From contig NW_006497672.1 of assembly GCF_000471905.2 (NCBI RefSeq), forward strand, positions 133,694 to 197,693: a DNA stretch of 64,000 nt, given 5' to 3'. The stretch's first letter is position 1. Each line of letters begins with the position of its first letter. This document shows, one piece after another, positions 21,550-32,962 of the stretch. The translations under genes were made by a program, and so were the position numbers. This DNA is from Amborella trichopoda. Its lineage: Eukaryota > Streptophyta > Magnoliopsida > Amborellales > Amborellaceae. The notes under the pieces are model-generated. The model was not told where the DNA came from. It saw only the letters and a program-made list of their open reading frames with translations, and made no database searches.

Positions 21550-24500
21550 CGCAAACAATGTGGCCTTTTTATACCTTCTCCATGACTATAGCTTCAAACA
21601 CAGAGCATTCTGTCAGCTCATGGTCCCATACCTGGAGATATGGGCACCAGAGTTTTTCAGTGCCTTGAGTAAGATGCCTAGGCTGCCTAGCGGGCTTGGG
21701 AGTGATGAGACCCTGTTGGAGCATCACCTCGAAGAGGGTCTAATGAGGGTCATGCTCAGCACTTCCTTAAGCTTGTGTCTGGAGGTCTTCTCGCACTGAT
21801 GGGGCAGGGACTTGAGGGTGTCCTTCTAAGTCACCATGAACTTCTTGGTGCTGCTGCATCTTCCTTGCCAAGAGCTTGTGAAAGCCAGTTCATTCGCTTA
21901 AGTCGTGGCCTCATATCAAATGATACGGACACCAGTGGTTCTCAGTTCTTGGAGGTAGGAACTTGGGCTGCCTTGTCGGCTTCAGCGTGATGAGACCTTC
22001 TTGAAGCATTTCAGAGAATACTGCATGGAGGACGGTAGCTGCCTCATCATCCTCTTAGTTGTCCCGAATGCTTTCTTTAGCTCTTCGATCTTTATCTGGC
22101 CCTTGTTAATAAGAGCTTCGATAATGTTTTTGAGCGTATAACACTCTTGAGTGGAGGTGGCCTACTCTCTTATGGTAAGCGTAGTATCTCTCATGTGTCT
22201 CCTATCCAGCTTGCTCTGGGCATTTGACCTCCAGCAGCTGGATCATGTTCTGCTTCAATAGTAACCAAAGCAATGCAGGAACCCACTCCTTCTCGAAGGG
22301 GTACATCTTGTTCTAGTGCTGGATCTAGTAATCACTTCGATTTATGTTTTTAGGGGACGGAACCTTGTTATAGGACCGCTACTTCTTGCCTCTAGCCTGA
22401 GGTGCAGTTTTTGCTTTGGTTGTAACTACCCCTTTGTAGAGGTCCAAGGTTTAAGGGGTGGGATTCTTAGTGTCATTCACGGTGACAGCCGCACTAATCA
22501 CCCCTTTTTGCTGGTTGCTTTGACTGTTGGAGCCAGAATTGCCATTGCCCCGAACGTTTCCAGAGCTAGGGGGCTACTGACGAGATCCACCATGGTGCTT
22601 GGATAAACTTTCTATACGAACTGCTTTAGAGATGAGCTCTGACATGGAGGGTGGATTGGAAGCCTCAACATGCGGGGTGATCTCGGGCAGCATATTTTGT
22701 AAGCAGGTCTGAACTGCTTTCTCTTTCAGTCATGGGAGTGGCATGATAGGTTGCTAACTATCTCCATTTGGTGATGAACTTATCCACCGGCTCACTAGGC
22801 TCTTGAGTTAGAGTGAGGAGCTCGATGGTTTCCATGTTCCTTTGGTCTTCATAGAAGCGCTGGTAAAACAATTGCTCCATTTCTTGCCATGTGTGTATCG
22901 TGCTTGGAGGTAGCCGAGCATACCACTGGAAGGAGAGTCTCGAGAAACTGACGGAAGAGGAGTCACCCATCAGCTGCCATCTCTTGAAAAGTAGCTTGGA
23001 AGTACGCGATATACTGATGCGGGGATGTAGTATTATTGAACAGGGGAAGCTTCCCGTTTTTATAGTCTGGGGGAAAGTACACCTGGTCGATATATGATGG
23101 GTACAGCTTTTGGTAAAGCGGTGCCCTTGCATGCTCGGGATCTTACTCTTGAGAGTCACCAGGGCATCTACATCGACTTGCGAAACCATGTGTGGAGCAG
23201 AGCTGTCTAGGACGGCTGGTGGGGGAGTTTGCCTGGGAGTTGTGTCCTCTCTAGGCTGGGAGTTGGCATCATGGTGAGAAGAAGGGGGACCTGGAGGCTT
23301 CCAACCGATCCATCGTTTCGAGAATGGACTACATCATCACCTCGAACCTGCTCACCCTCGCTTCTTGGGTGTCAATCGGCTCGTTGATCACCATGATGCT
23401 GACCATTTCTTTTGGAGGGTCAGAGCCAAGTGAAGTAGTGGACTGCCAGGGCTGGTGAGTCGTACGTGGAAAGTCGGTCTGTAGGGGCTCAGCATGCCCT
23501 AATTGGACTCGAGTCTTGTACGTCGACTGTGTGAGGACTGGTACTTTATGATCTTGAGACCGTGACTTCTTAGCAACTTGGCCTTTTCCCGTGACGATAA
23601 CTACTAAGCAATATTCTTGAACCTATTGCTCAGGTTCTGGAATCCGAAGAGGGGAGAAAGGATTATGAGACAGGAGGTCATCGAGAGTGCTAACCTCAAC
23701 TGTCTTAGGGGCGTCTTTAGTCAGGAGCTGCATGCCTCTCTTCTGCTTGATCTTTAGGTTGCAATGGACTTCACTCCAAAATTGAGCCTTAGATTTGTAC
23801 TGCCCCACCTTTCTTGAGCATGAGAGTGACGTCCAAGGAGAGAGGGCAATCTGAGATGCTACCTTGGAGGCTCCATCAAGCCTTTGCCCTGGGTTCCCTT
23901 ATGAGGTTCAGGTGCATGGCTAACTTGAGGTGGCTGACTCAAGATGGTACTCTTAAGGCCATGTCTAGAAGTGTTTGCCTGGTAGAGGCTGAGGAAGGTT
24001 GACAGAAGAAGGAACTAGCTCACAACTTCGCTTGAGTTGGGATAGGGGAGGAACCTGTGAAGCTGGTGCGTGTGCACCTTTGGAGGCAGCCCTCCAGGTG
24101 ACTTGGGGGTCAGTCCTGGCTCTGTCAACTGGCTCGACCTTAGGAGGCCAAGACCTACGAGCTTGTGTCTGTGAGGGACCGAGTAGGAGCAAATCTCTCA
24201 CTGGGTCAAGCCATGTGTGCTGAGAAGGAGGATGAAGTGGTCGACCCCTGTTTGTTCAAGCTAGTGCAGAACTAACGTTGCCCTGAGCTGTGGGATGTAG
24301 ATGCATGGTGAGTGCAGGGTTCGGCCTGAGAAGGCTTAGCCTTGGATGCGAGCTCAAGGCGGCATGAAAGTTTCCCCGAGGTGTGGCTCTAGTGGACGAA
24401 CCACCAACCTTTAGGTGTGTGCGTGAGGTGGAGGCCCCAAGATCTCCTTCTCGGTGTGTCGAGCCTCAGGAGCGATGGCAACCTTCTTGCCTTTCACGAA

Positions 24501-24920
24501 AGCGGACAGGGCAGCCTTTCAACGTACCTTAGTAATGTGAATGACAAGGGACTTGCCAGTAGCAGGGTGCATGCTATGGGTAGTGGTAAACGTGCTACCA
24601 ATGTGAAGGGCCTTGGTAGCGTGTCCAGCAGGACTAGAAAGTGGGGAGTTAGGGACCTTCAAGTCCCTTCTCGCACCAATCCAGGAAAGAACCTAGGAGC
24701 TAAACTGTGAGTCCTGACTCAAAAGGAGTGTAGGGAACGAGGCTTGAGAAACTCGCTTCCTTGGGACTGTCACGAGTGCGGCGATGAGAAAATCCCATAC
24801 TCGAATGAACGGGTTGAATAACCCAGATGCCATGGAATACAGTGCAGAAAGTAAAAGGTGATACCGATCAAGCAAGAGCGAACCAACAAAGGGGTAGCAA
24901 GTCCACAGTAGAGTCGCCAA
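21550..24920 (-). pseudogene. gag: Element C gag (fossil)
   Basis: Leftwards from the PBS, a NPFIRVWDFLIAA block with SFPTLLLSQD occurs at 24693-24850. An N-terminal basic region follows at 23800-24690. Next come a segment with KRGMQLLTKDAPKTVEVSTL at 23623-23808 and the Retrotrans_gag core at 22758-23100, with SFQWYARLPPSTIHTW, QEMEQLFYQRFYE and ETIELLTLTQEPSEPVDKF. The zinc-knuckle area lies at about 21980-22260. It is most similar to gag of F and G. It is broken. Confidence 0.82.
24902..24919 (-). other. Element C primer-binding site
   Basis: The minus-strand 18-mer TGGCGACTCTACTGTGGA lies just inside the LTR end and matches the family PBS at 16 of 18 positions. A tRNA-Arg-like primer is inferred. 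Confidence 0.8.
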
Positions 24921-24922
24921 AC

Positions 24923-27473
24923 TAGTCGGATGCCTCGATCTTGCCTCCCTGGATCTAGGTGATCAAGTGACATGTGTCTCGAGTTCGGAAGACTCGGGGC
25001 CTGAGATCACTCTCTCGACAACCTCGTCCATAGAACAAGGGAAGGTGCTCAACTCGTGAGAGAGGAATTTTAAACGTGAGGTGAGGATCAACCTCACCTA
25101 GGTCTGTGACTTACTCGGGCTGACTCACACGGGTGCCCTCGTTAATCACGACGGAAAGCCCCCCAGCTACTTCAGCTGGTTCAGAATCTCCTTCCTTGAC
25201 CTGTAATCTCCTTGTTTTCTGCAAAGCACTAACATGGTTAATTTGAAAGACAAGTGCACAGAGGGACCCACCCTTGTCTTAAGGTGAACATGCACCGAAG
25301 TGCACATTCAGATGGTAGAAAAGGTGAGAAGTTAGGATGATGAAGAAGAAAATTTAAATAAGGAGAAGAAAAGACAAGAGGAATTAACAAGGGAACGAGA
25401 CTAATGTGATAGCTGGACCACTATAATGACCGACTCAGAGTGGTAGCAAAACGGGCACGGTAACTCAGACTGGCACGACGGTAATACTACTTGAAATCAA
25501 GGCCAATATGACCTTCCTAATCTGGTGTGGTAGCTAGACGGGCATGGTATTTTTGACCAACATGACAATAATACTGCTTGACAGCCAGACCGTATGACAG
25601 TGCTAGACTGAGTCTGTCCTTTAGTCAAACTGGAAGAGAAGAAAAGAGAAGAGAAGAGAGCGAAGAAAAGACATGAGATAAGAAAGAAGATCCTTATGAC
25701 ATTAGGCATCGTTATCCACAGTCAGGGAGTGACAGTGTCGTGGCCCCTGGACGACGCTGGACATTATTGCTCACGGCGGCGTGAGCAGTGAACTGTAGAC
25801 GACGTTGGCCATCGTCATTGGCAATGCAGGAAAGTAGCAATGACCTTTTCTGAGCGGCGATAGGTATCATCATCTGTGATTGGCATAGAGCGCAAAAGAG
25901 AGGCCCGCGGACGGTGGTGAGACCCCTGCAGGCAGCGATAAGCATCGAGGTCTACGATAGGCACGAAGCAGGGTAAGACCCTCGCCATCTGCTCTTGCGC
26001 AGGATGCCGATGACAGGCTTGCAGACGGTGATAAGCAGTGCTGTCTGCAACCCATGATAAGAAAGAGAGATAGTCTGCGGTCAGCAATGCATTGCTGCGT
26101 GTGACAACAATCTTGAAACCGAAACAGGAGCCCGACCCGCTGCTTGAGTGCGGCCCGGCTCCCCGTGCGCTACTTCAGACGGTGCTACGCACAATAAAGA
26201 ACTAACGCCATGCGTGAACCATGTTGAGGAAAAGAGATGAATGAAGAGAGGGAGCAAGATGCTTGTGCATGGCATTGCCATCGCCATGCACGACCAACCA
26301 AGTCACAGGAGGAGGAAAAGAGAATAGGGAGAGAAAAGAACGAGAGATAAGAAAGAAAGAGGCATGCACGACAATGCCACTGCCGTGCATGACCTCTGAG
26401 AAAGACTCAGCAGAGAAGAAGAAGACAGATAAAGAATAGGAAAGCGAAGAAGAGAGAGAAGAAAATCGAAGAGAGAGAAGGGAAGAGAGAAAATACCTTG
26501 AATATATGAGGGGTACCGCACTAAACTTTCTCTCTTCTCTCTCTCTGCAAGACGTGCTCAAGAGAACTCAAGAAGAAAGCTTTGATTTTTATTGATCAAT
26601 GATTTTCCAATCTTGAACGAAGATTTGGTGACAATCTTTAACTTTTTGTGGAAATTTAGGATTCTGACTGCCAGAATCTGTAGTGACTTCAACTTGATCT
26701 TGTACGAATTTCTGTCCATTTATCACGCGCGGGGTTCGAACCAGTGATACCATAGACTTATGCATGTGATGCAACTAGTTTTGCATCAAATCAAGTTCGC
26801 AGGCGCGATGATATGGCTGCTCGACTGACCGGAGGTACTGTTGATTTTCAGCAACGTGTGGCTTCGAATCACGAACTTCTCCCTAGCGTTTCTCCCTGCT
26901 CGGTCACCGTCACAAGACGCACCACATATCAAAATGTTCGTTTCGATGAGACGAACACTCTCCAACAAGGTTGAGTTCGATCCGATCTCAAACGAGGGAG
27001 ATATGGGCGTCACAAGTTCACTGTTCATGGCTATGCTTTAATAGAGTTTAGTTGCAGGGTGGCCACATGAGAATAGTGTGTGGCTTCTCCTGTTTTAATG
27101 TCTTCCTCATAACTTCTTCTTGGAGTATCCATTTAAGATGAAATTTGACCCCTAGGGGTTTGCAATCGTGCCAAATCTAACGGCAATAGTCGCACGGCTG
27201 TTTGATGCTCCAAGTGTAGGGTTCCAGTTATAGAAGTCCATTTCAGGGTGCTAGAAGCTGATTCTTCGAAATTGTTGCGCAGTCTGCACTACCCTAAACA
27301 TGATAAAAGTGATGAAACTTAGCAAGAAACTTTTAAGAGCCCTTATGAAGAAATTGACTTATTTTAGGGGCATTTTGAGACTCTTGAAATTTCCACTTTT
27401 GTCAAGCTTTATTGACCGACATCTCCCTTATTCCACATTGAAGACCCATGGTGCTGAAAAATGTCTTCAAACA
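24923..27473 (-). repeat. Element C 5' LTR (about 2.55 kb, short class)
   Basis: It begins at 27473 with TGTTTGAAGACATTTTTCAG and ends near 24923 next to the PBS. It shares U3 blocks with other LTRs (for example CACACTATTCTCATGTGG near 27080 on the minus strand). The section at 25700-26200 is a GC-richer, degenerate repeat with GGCGATAGGCATC-like words. Two hairpin modules lie at 26265-26291 and 26363-26391. I could not find a convincing TATA at the expected place. Length equals that of F's 3' LTR. Confidence 0.82.
26265..26391 (-). other. Two inverted-repeat modules in LTR C leader
   Basis: GTGCATGGC (26265-26273) pairs with GCCATGCAC (26283-26291) around a 9-base loop. CATGCACG (26363-26370) pairs with CGTGCATG (26384-26391) around a 13-base loop. 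The second matches the hairpin at 41926-41954 and 56270-56298 in F, spaced similarly from a GCAGAGGTC word, so it is conserved in the short-LTR class. Confidence 0.7.
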
Positions 27474-30400
27474 ATAGGCACCAGAGATTGTCAGTTCCTT
27501 GGGTAATTCGCTTGGGCTTCCTTGATGGCTGTGGTGAAATGATGTCTTCTTGGATCATCATGACAAACATTGTCGGGAGGAGGTCCAGAGGCAATTCATC
27601 AGTGTAATTGTCTTGTTCCTCTTCTTGCTTTGCCACCATGTGAGATTCTTTAGTTGCCCTGAATGCTTTCTTAAGGGCATCTAATTGAATCTGCCCTCGT
27701 TGGATTAAGGCTTCAATATGGTCTTTAATAGTGAAGCAATCCTGGATAGGGTGTCCATGCATCCTATGACAGGCACAATAATTCTTGTGGGTAACAAACT
27801 CAACTTCCTCCGGTTTCCTCATTTCGGGCAAAGAAATCATCCCTTATTTTAGTAACATTTGGAGAAAGGTAAGGACCCACTCTTTATCGAAACTACAAAC
27901 TTTGTTCCTATTTTTCTCCCAAAAATCTCCTTGGTAAAGATTTTGTGGGGGAGGGACCTTGTTGTAAGCCTGAGATGGTTGTGAATTTGCCTAGGTTGTC
28001 CCCTGAGCATTGGTGGGGTGTATTCCTTAAGAGAAATTGAGGGTCTGAGGAGGGGCCTTCTTAGAATCAGTCACCGTGACGACGGCACTAATTGCCCCTT
28101 TTTGCTGAATGCCCCGAGAATTAGGGCAGGTATTACTAAAATTACGGTTGTTTCCCCCATTTAACAGTTGTCCTTGGGGCCCAACATGGTGCTTAAAGAG
28201 ACTTTCTATGCAGACCGCTTTAGAAATTAGGTCTGAAACAGAAGTGGGATTCGAAGCCTAGACATGCAGGGAGATTTCCCGCCTCATGTTTCGCTCACAA
28301 GTTTGAACTGCAATAATTTCAAGCATGGATTTGGTCTGGTATGCAGCTAGGTCTCTCCATCTTGCGATGAATTTTTCAACTGCCTCTTCCGGACCTTTGG
28401 TCATGGTGAGGAGCTCAATGGCTTGGACTTCCCTTTGGACTCCATCGAAACGCTTGTAGAACAATCGCTCCATCTCTTCTCAGGTTTGTACTGAGTTTGG
28501 GGGAAGTTGTGCATACCACTTAAATGTGGGACCGTCAAGAGTTTCGACAAACTGACGAAGGAGGAGTCTCCCATCAGCCGCGGTCTCTTAACAAGCCAAA
28601 ATGAAGTGACCGATATATTGGCAAGGAGAACTCCTACTGTTGAAGATAGGGAGTCTTCCCTTTTGATAATTCAGAGGAACGGGGAGTGAGTTAATACATG
28701 AAGGGTAGGGTTTTTGATAGAGGGGCACCTCTTGTGACACAAGGAGCAGTTTTTCTCGCAGGCTATGGCTGACCATAGCATCGATGTCAGCTTGTTAAAC
28801 CTGACGGGGGGAAGAATGATCATGAGAGTTAGGAAGGGGTGGTTGTCTCAATTGCTCTTAGATTAGATGGGGAAGCTGTGGGGAAGTAGTCCCATGATGT
28901 GACGAGTTCCCATGGAGCCAGGTACTTTCCATTTGGTCGATCTTCTTCATCATCTAATTTATCATGCCATCAAGTCGGGTCAACCGTTCTTATTGCTCAT
29001 CTACCGGCTGGTTAATGACCATCACACTCACCCTTTCCTCGAAGGAGGAGGCCTCTTGTATGACCGGGGCTTTATGCGCTTGGTGCACAAGGTGTGGGAG
29101 ATCAGTCAGCAAGGGTTGGACTTGCCCCGACTAAACTTGGGCCTTAAATGCGGAGAGGGTAATGATCGGTTCGCTATGGTCACGGGATAGCAGGTGTTGT
29201 TGGGTTGGGTCGTCACCAACAACATTAACGATCGTGCATACTTCCACCCCTCTCTCTCCGGACTCGGTCAACGCCATTAATGGATAGAAGGGGTTCTTGG
29301 CTAGAGGGTTGATGACTTTTCTTACCCTATGGCTTCTAGGTTTCTTCTTCGGCGTGACTCATACACCCTTCTCATGCTTACCTCTTAGGTTCTGGTATAC
29401 ACCCCTTCAAAACCGGGAATGGGAATGCTGTTGGGAACAGTCAGCCTTCCTTAGGCAAGCTGAAGCTACCTCCATGAGTTGAGGCATGGGATCAGGGCCG
29501 GCAACAACAGTCCTCTTGACCTTTTTGGATTGTATTGCCTTAGGGAGGGAAGTACGAAGGCGGATCACGTCGACAAAGGGAGTTTTGCTCTGAGCTTGCT
29601 TTTGAGTTTGAGGGGCAAAATGACCTTGGAGGGGGAACTGCAAGATGGTGCTCTTAGGGAAGACCTTTGAGTACCAGGTTTGTAGGGGTTTCTCATGTGG
29701 AGATGGGGCAAACAGGGGAGTAGTTAGTCGTTAGTGGCCTCTCGACTGGGAGCTCGATGTAGTCCGTGGTGATGGCCTGTGTGCGCCCCTCGAAGAAGGT
29801 GTTCAAGTGACACGGAGGTCACCCCGAGCTTGAGTGACGAGTCCGGGCTTAGAAGGGTTGATTTCGTGAGCCAAGACGTGTGAAGAAGTCGTCCTGTGGA
29901 CATTTTTAGATGGGCATGTTTTTGTAGGGAGAGTCGACGAAGAGGTCGACTCTCATGCATCTGGGGGATCTCAGTGACGGAGGTTCCTCGAGTGCTGCCG
30001 AGCACATGATTAGATTGTTCGGGGCCAAGTTTGAGAAGGCCCAAGCCCTGAAGATGAACTGAAGCAACTTAAGGGTTGCCCCTAGGTGCGGCTTGAGTGG
30101 ATGAACCACGAGCCTTGGTGAGTTATCGAGAGGTAGAGTTCCTTGAACCTTTTCCTCGGTGCATCGAATCCCTTGCTTCAGAGACCTGAAGTATGGGAGA
30201 ATGAGGGGTTGTCTTACGACCACCCACTGGTGCGATGACAGGTGACCTACTAATCATGAGAGAGGAAGGGGACATCTTGTGGCTGCTTCGAGCAACAAGA
30301 GCAGTAAGAGACTTGCTGGTGGCAGGGTGCATGTAACATGAGCTGACTGGTGTGCACCGATGCAAGGAGGCTTGGGGGATGGTCCACCAATGCTGAAAGG

Positions 30401-30660
30401 CTGGGAGCAAGGGAGTTTCACTTTCCTCCTCCCCTCAATCCGAGTGAGGACCTAGGAGTGCGACACTGAGTCGAAACTCAAAAGGAAGGTTGGGAACATG
30501 GTTCGCGGAACCCGTTCCTGGAAAGGTGGACTCGCGAGTCTGGGGATTATGAAATCCCCAACGTGGATAAAGGGGTTGCACAACTCCGTAGCCATGTGTG
30601 TGTGAAGAGTAGGAAGAGAAGGAGAAATCAAGCAAGAACGATCAGACGATGGGGTCACAT
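27474..30660 (-). pseudogene. gag: Element D gag (fossil)
   Basis: The block MATELCNPFIHVGDFIIPR starts near 30595. An N-terminal region follows (29400-30410, with CYMHPATSKSL). The Retrotrans_gag core at 28258-28590 has MERLFYKRFDGVQREVQAIE and LLTMTKGPEEAVEKFIARW. The zinc-knuckle area at 27474-27840 has YCACHRMHGHPIQDCFTIKD and HIEALIQRGQIQLDALKKAF, with an intact C-x2-H..H..C pattern. Proteins differ from those of A-C and E-G at many positions, marking a separate sub-family. It is broken. Confidence 0.82.
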
Positions 30661-30661
30661 G

Positions 30662-30679
30662 TCATTAATGGAGTCTCCA
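30662..30679 (-). other. Element D primer-binding site
   Basis: The minus-strand TGGAGACTCCATTAATGA lies a few bases inside the LTR end. It matches the family PBS in its first half and is more diverged in its second half, in keeping with greater age. Confidence 0.6.
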
Positions 30680-31639
30680 ACCTTGTTGGATGCCTCGAAC
30701 TCGTCCCTCTAGGCCGAGATGGCCTGGTGGGCTTGATTCTAGGTTTGCGATGGGACCCGAGGCTGGAGATCGCTCTCTCAAGAATGGTGTGGAGTGGACG
30801 CAGGAAGGGTACCAACTAGTGAGAGAGGAATTAGGGCCATATGGTGGGACTTTCCTCACGTGGGTCCGTGACATGCTTCGGCTAACGCATGTGGGCACCC
30901 TCTTCTATCACGAAGAAAGCCCCTCAAGTCTTACACTGATTCGGACTTGCCTCCCTTAACCTCCTCTCTTCCTTCATGCAGCCACACACACACACATAAA
31001 ATATCAAGATAAGTGGGTCAAGAGACCTTGAGCTAGTCTCTTAGGTGAGCACACATTCGTATGTACTTGAGGAAGGGGGATGGAGAAAAACAAAAAGAAA
31101 GAGACGTAAAATGTGAGAGAAATACGAGAGAGGTGTGGGATAGAGATAGGGAGAAAATCAGAGAAGAAGAGGGTGAGAGATTTTAGTAAAAGGAGATGGA
31201 CAGATGGAAAGACATCTTTGGAGAGGGAGAGGGAGAAGAAAGAGAGAGATTCCCAAAGAGGGAGAGGAAGAGGAGGAGAAGAGAGAATGATTTTTGCAAG
31301 AAGAGAAAGGAGAAGATGAGAGAATGATTCTTGAGGAGAGGGAGAAAGAGAAGGAAAAGGGAGCATGATTTTTTAAGAAAAGGGAGGAAAGGAGAAGAGG
31401 AGAAAAAGAAAGAGATTTTTTGAGAGAGAAAGAGAAAGATTTTTAGGGAGAAAGAAAGAGAGAGCAAAGATTGATTTTTGACGAGAGAGGAGAGAGTATT
31501 TTTTGAGGAGAGAGAATGTCTTTTGGAGGAGAGAAGGATAGAGGAGAGAGGAGAGAGTGATTTTCTTAAGATAGAGAAGTGTTCTTTGGGGAGAGAGAAG
31601 GATAGGAGAAAGAAGGATCTTTGAGGAGAGAGAAAGTGA

Positions 31640-32040
31640 GGAGGGTGAGGCAGTGGTTAAGCCTTCGCTCAAGGAAGAGAGAGGAGAAGGAAGGATTCTT
31701 AAGGAGAGAGGGGAGGAGGACGAGGCAGTGGCTAAGTAGTCACCCGAGGGAGAGAGAGGAGAAAGAAGGACTTTTTTAGAGAGAGAAAGGAGGAGGATGA
31801 GACAACAGCTAAGCCGCCATCCAAGGAAGATAGAGGAGAAGGAAGGACTTTTGTAGAGAGAAAGGAGGAGGACGAGACAGTGGCTAAGCCATCTCTTGGG
31901 AAAGAGAGAGAGGAAGGAAGGACCTTTGTAGAGAGAGAAAAGAGGAGGACGAGACAGTGGCTAAGCTGCTGCTTGGGGAAGAGAGAGAGGAAGGACCTTT
32001 GTAGAGAGAGAAAGGATGGAAAGAAGGAAACGAGTCGACG
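31640..32040 (-). repeat. Tandem array in LTR D, unit about 70-78 bp
   Basis: About five units on the plus strand share GAGGACGAGACAGTGGCTAA followed by GCC-rich and GGAAGAGAGAGGA words and GGAAGGACTTTTGTAGAGAG. It is analogous in position to the arrays of LTRs A, B and E but has its own unit. Confidence 0.8.
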
Positions 32041-32259
32041 ACTGAAGCTGCCACTCAGGGAAAAAGCCTTTAGGCATCCACTCAGGGGAATGAGGGAAAG
32101 AGGGAGAGAAATACATAAGGGGAGGGGATGGGATGATAGTTACAACCTGCCTCTTGGGAAAAGGCTCAAGCCACCACCCCCAAAAGAAGGAAAAGTAGGC
32201 AGAGAGTAAAAGCATGAGACGACGGTCAAGACTGTCACTTGAGAATAGTCCCCTGACTA

Positions 32260-32740
32260 TCGCTTAGAGAAGAGGAAGGGAGAGAGGGAAGGGAAAGAGA
32301 AGAAAGAGGAATGAGGTCAAGAGAGATAAGGAGAAATGGGAAATAGAGAGAAAGGTAGAGGAGTGAGATAAAGAGAGAGAAGGAAAGAAAGGAAGAGAGA
32401 AGTGAGATAAAGAGAGAAAGAGACAGAAAGAGAGAGAAATGGGATAGAGAGAGAAAGGGAAAGAGAGAGAAATAGAGAAGTGAGATAAAGAGAGAGAAAG
32501 AGAGAGGAGGAGAGAGAAAGAGAGAACTGAGATAAAGGGAGAGGGAGAAAGGGGAAGAGAGAGAAATGAGATAAGGAGAGAGAGGAGGGAGAAGTGAGAT
32601 AAAGAGAGAGTAGTGAGATAAGGAGAGAGTATGAGAGGGGAGGAGAGAGCAAGAGAGAGAAGTGAGATAAAGTGAGATAGAGAGAGACAAGAAGAGAGAG
32701 AAAGAGAGAGAGGAAGAGAGGAGCGGGTCGACGACTTGGC
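32260..32740 (-). repeat. GA-rich low-complexity tract in LTR D
   Basis: Nearly pure A/G on the plus strand, with the recurrent words GAGATAAAGAGAGA and AGAAGTGAGATAA. Ser/Leu-rich frames on the minus strand in three registers are artefacts of composition. Confidence 0.9.
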
Positions 32741-32954
32741 CAACAGCCCAACCTCACACGTGAGAATTGATTGGCTTACTTATTGTCCTTATCTCAATAG
32801 TTAGGACCAGAGGCAATGACAAAAATATTCTCTCCTCTCTCTCAAGGATAGAACATAGGGAAAACAATAGGGAAGCACTCCATAATCTGAATTAAGCGGA
32901 ATAATAAAAAAGAATCCTAAACTAGCCGATCACCCCTTGGTTATTACATGTTGG

Positions 32955-32962
32955 ATATATAG
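32955..32962 (-). promoter_or_regulatory. TATA box of LTR D, beside the E insertion
   Basis: The minus-strand sequence CTATATAT lies four bases from the start of element E at 32966. Its position relative to the downstream tracts equals that of TATA boxes in A, B and E. Insertion of E here separates it from D's U3. Confidence 0.55.

Larger units (their letters stand above)
20697..27473 (-). mobile_element. Element C: Ty3/gypsy Tat-type LTR retrotransposon, partial
   Basis: Minus-strand copy with its 5' LTR on the right (about 24923-27473), then PBS, gag and gag tail leftwards until element B cuts in at 20697. The rest lies outside the window. The right terminus, TGTTTGAAGACATTTTTCAG on the minus strand, abuts gag sequence of D in the same direction, so C inserted into D. 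Gag and the short LTR place it with F and G. It is a fossil with many disruptions, younger than D and older than B. Confidence 0.88.

Noticed and set aside
21560-22606. Plus-strand frames over C's gag
   Set aside because: They are antisense shadows of the minus-strand gag, whose zinc-knuckle and core motifs are recognisable.
26202-26561. Open frame of 119 residues on the minus strand in LTR C
   Set aside because: It lies across the hairpin and CT-rich part of the LTR, composition is biased, and the matching part of F does not keep the frame.
32235-32757. Three overlapping Ser/Leu-rich frames on the minus strand (146-159 residues)
   Set aside because: They are an artefact of the GA-rich tract in LTR D. 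Overlap in all three registers is typical of low complexity.
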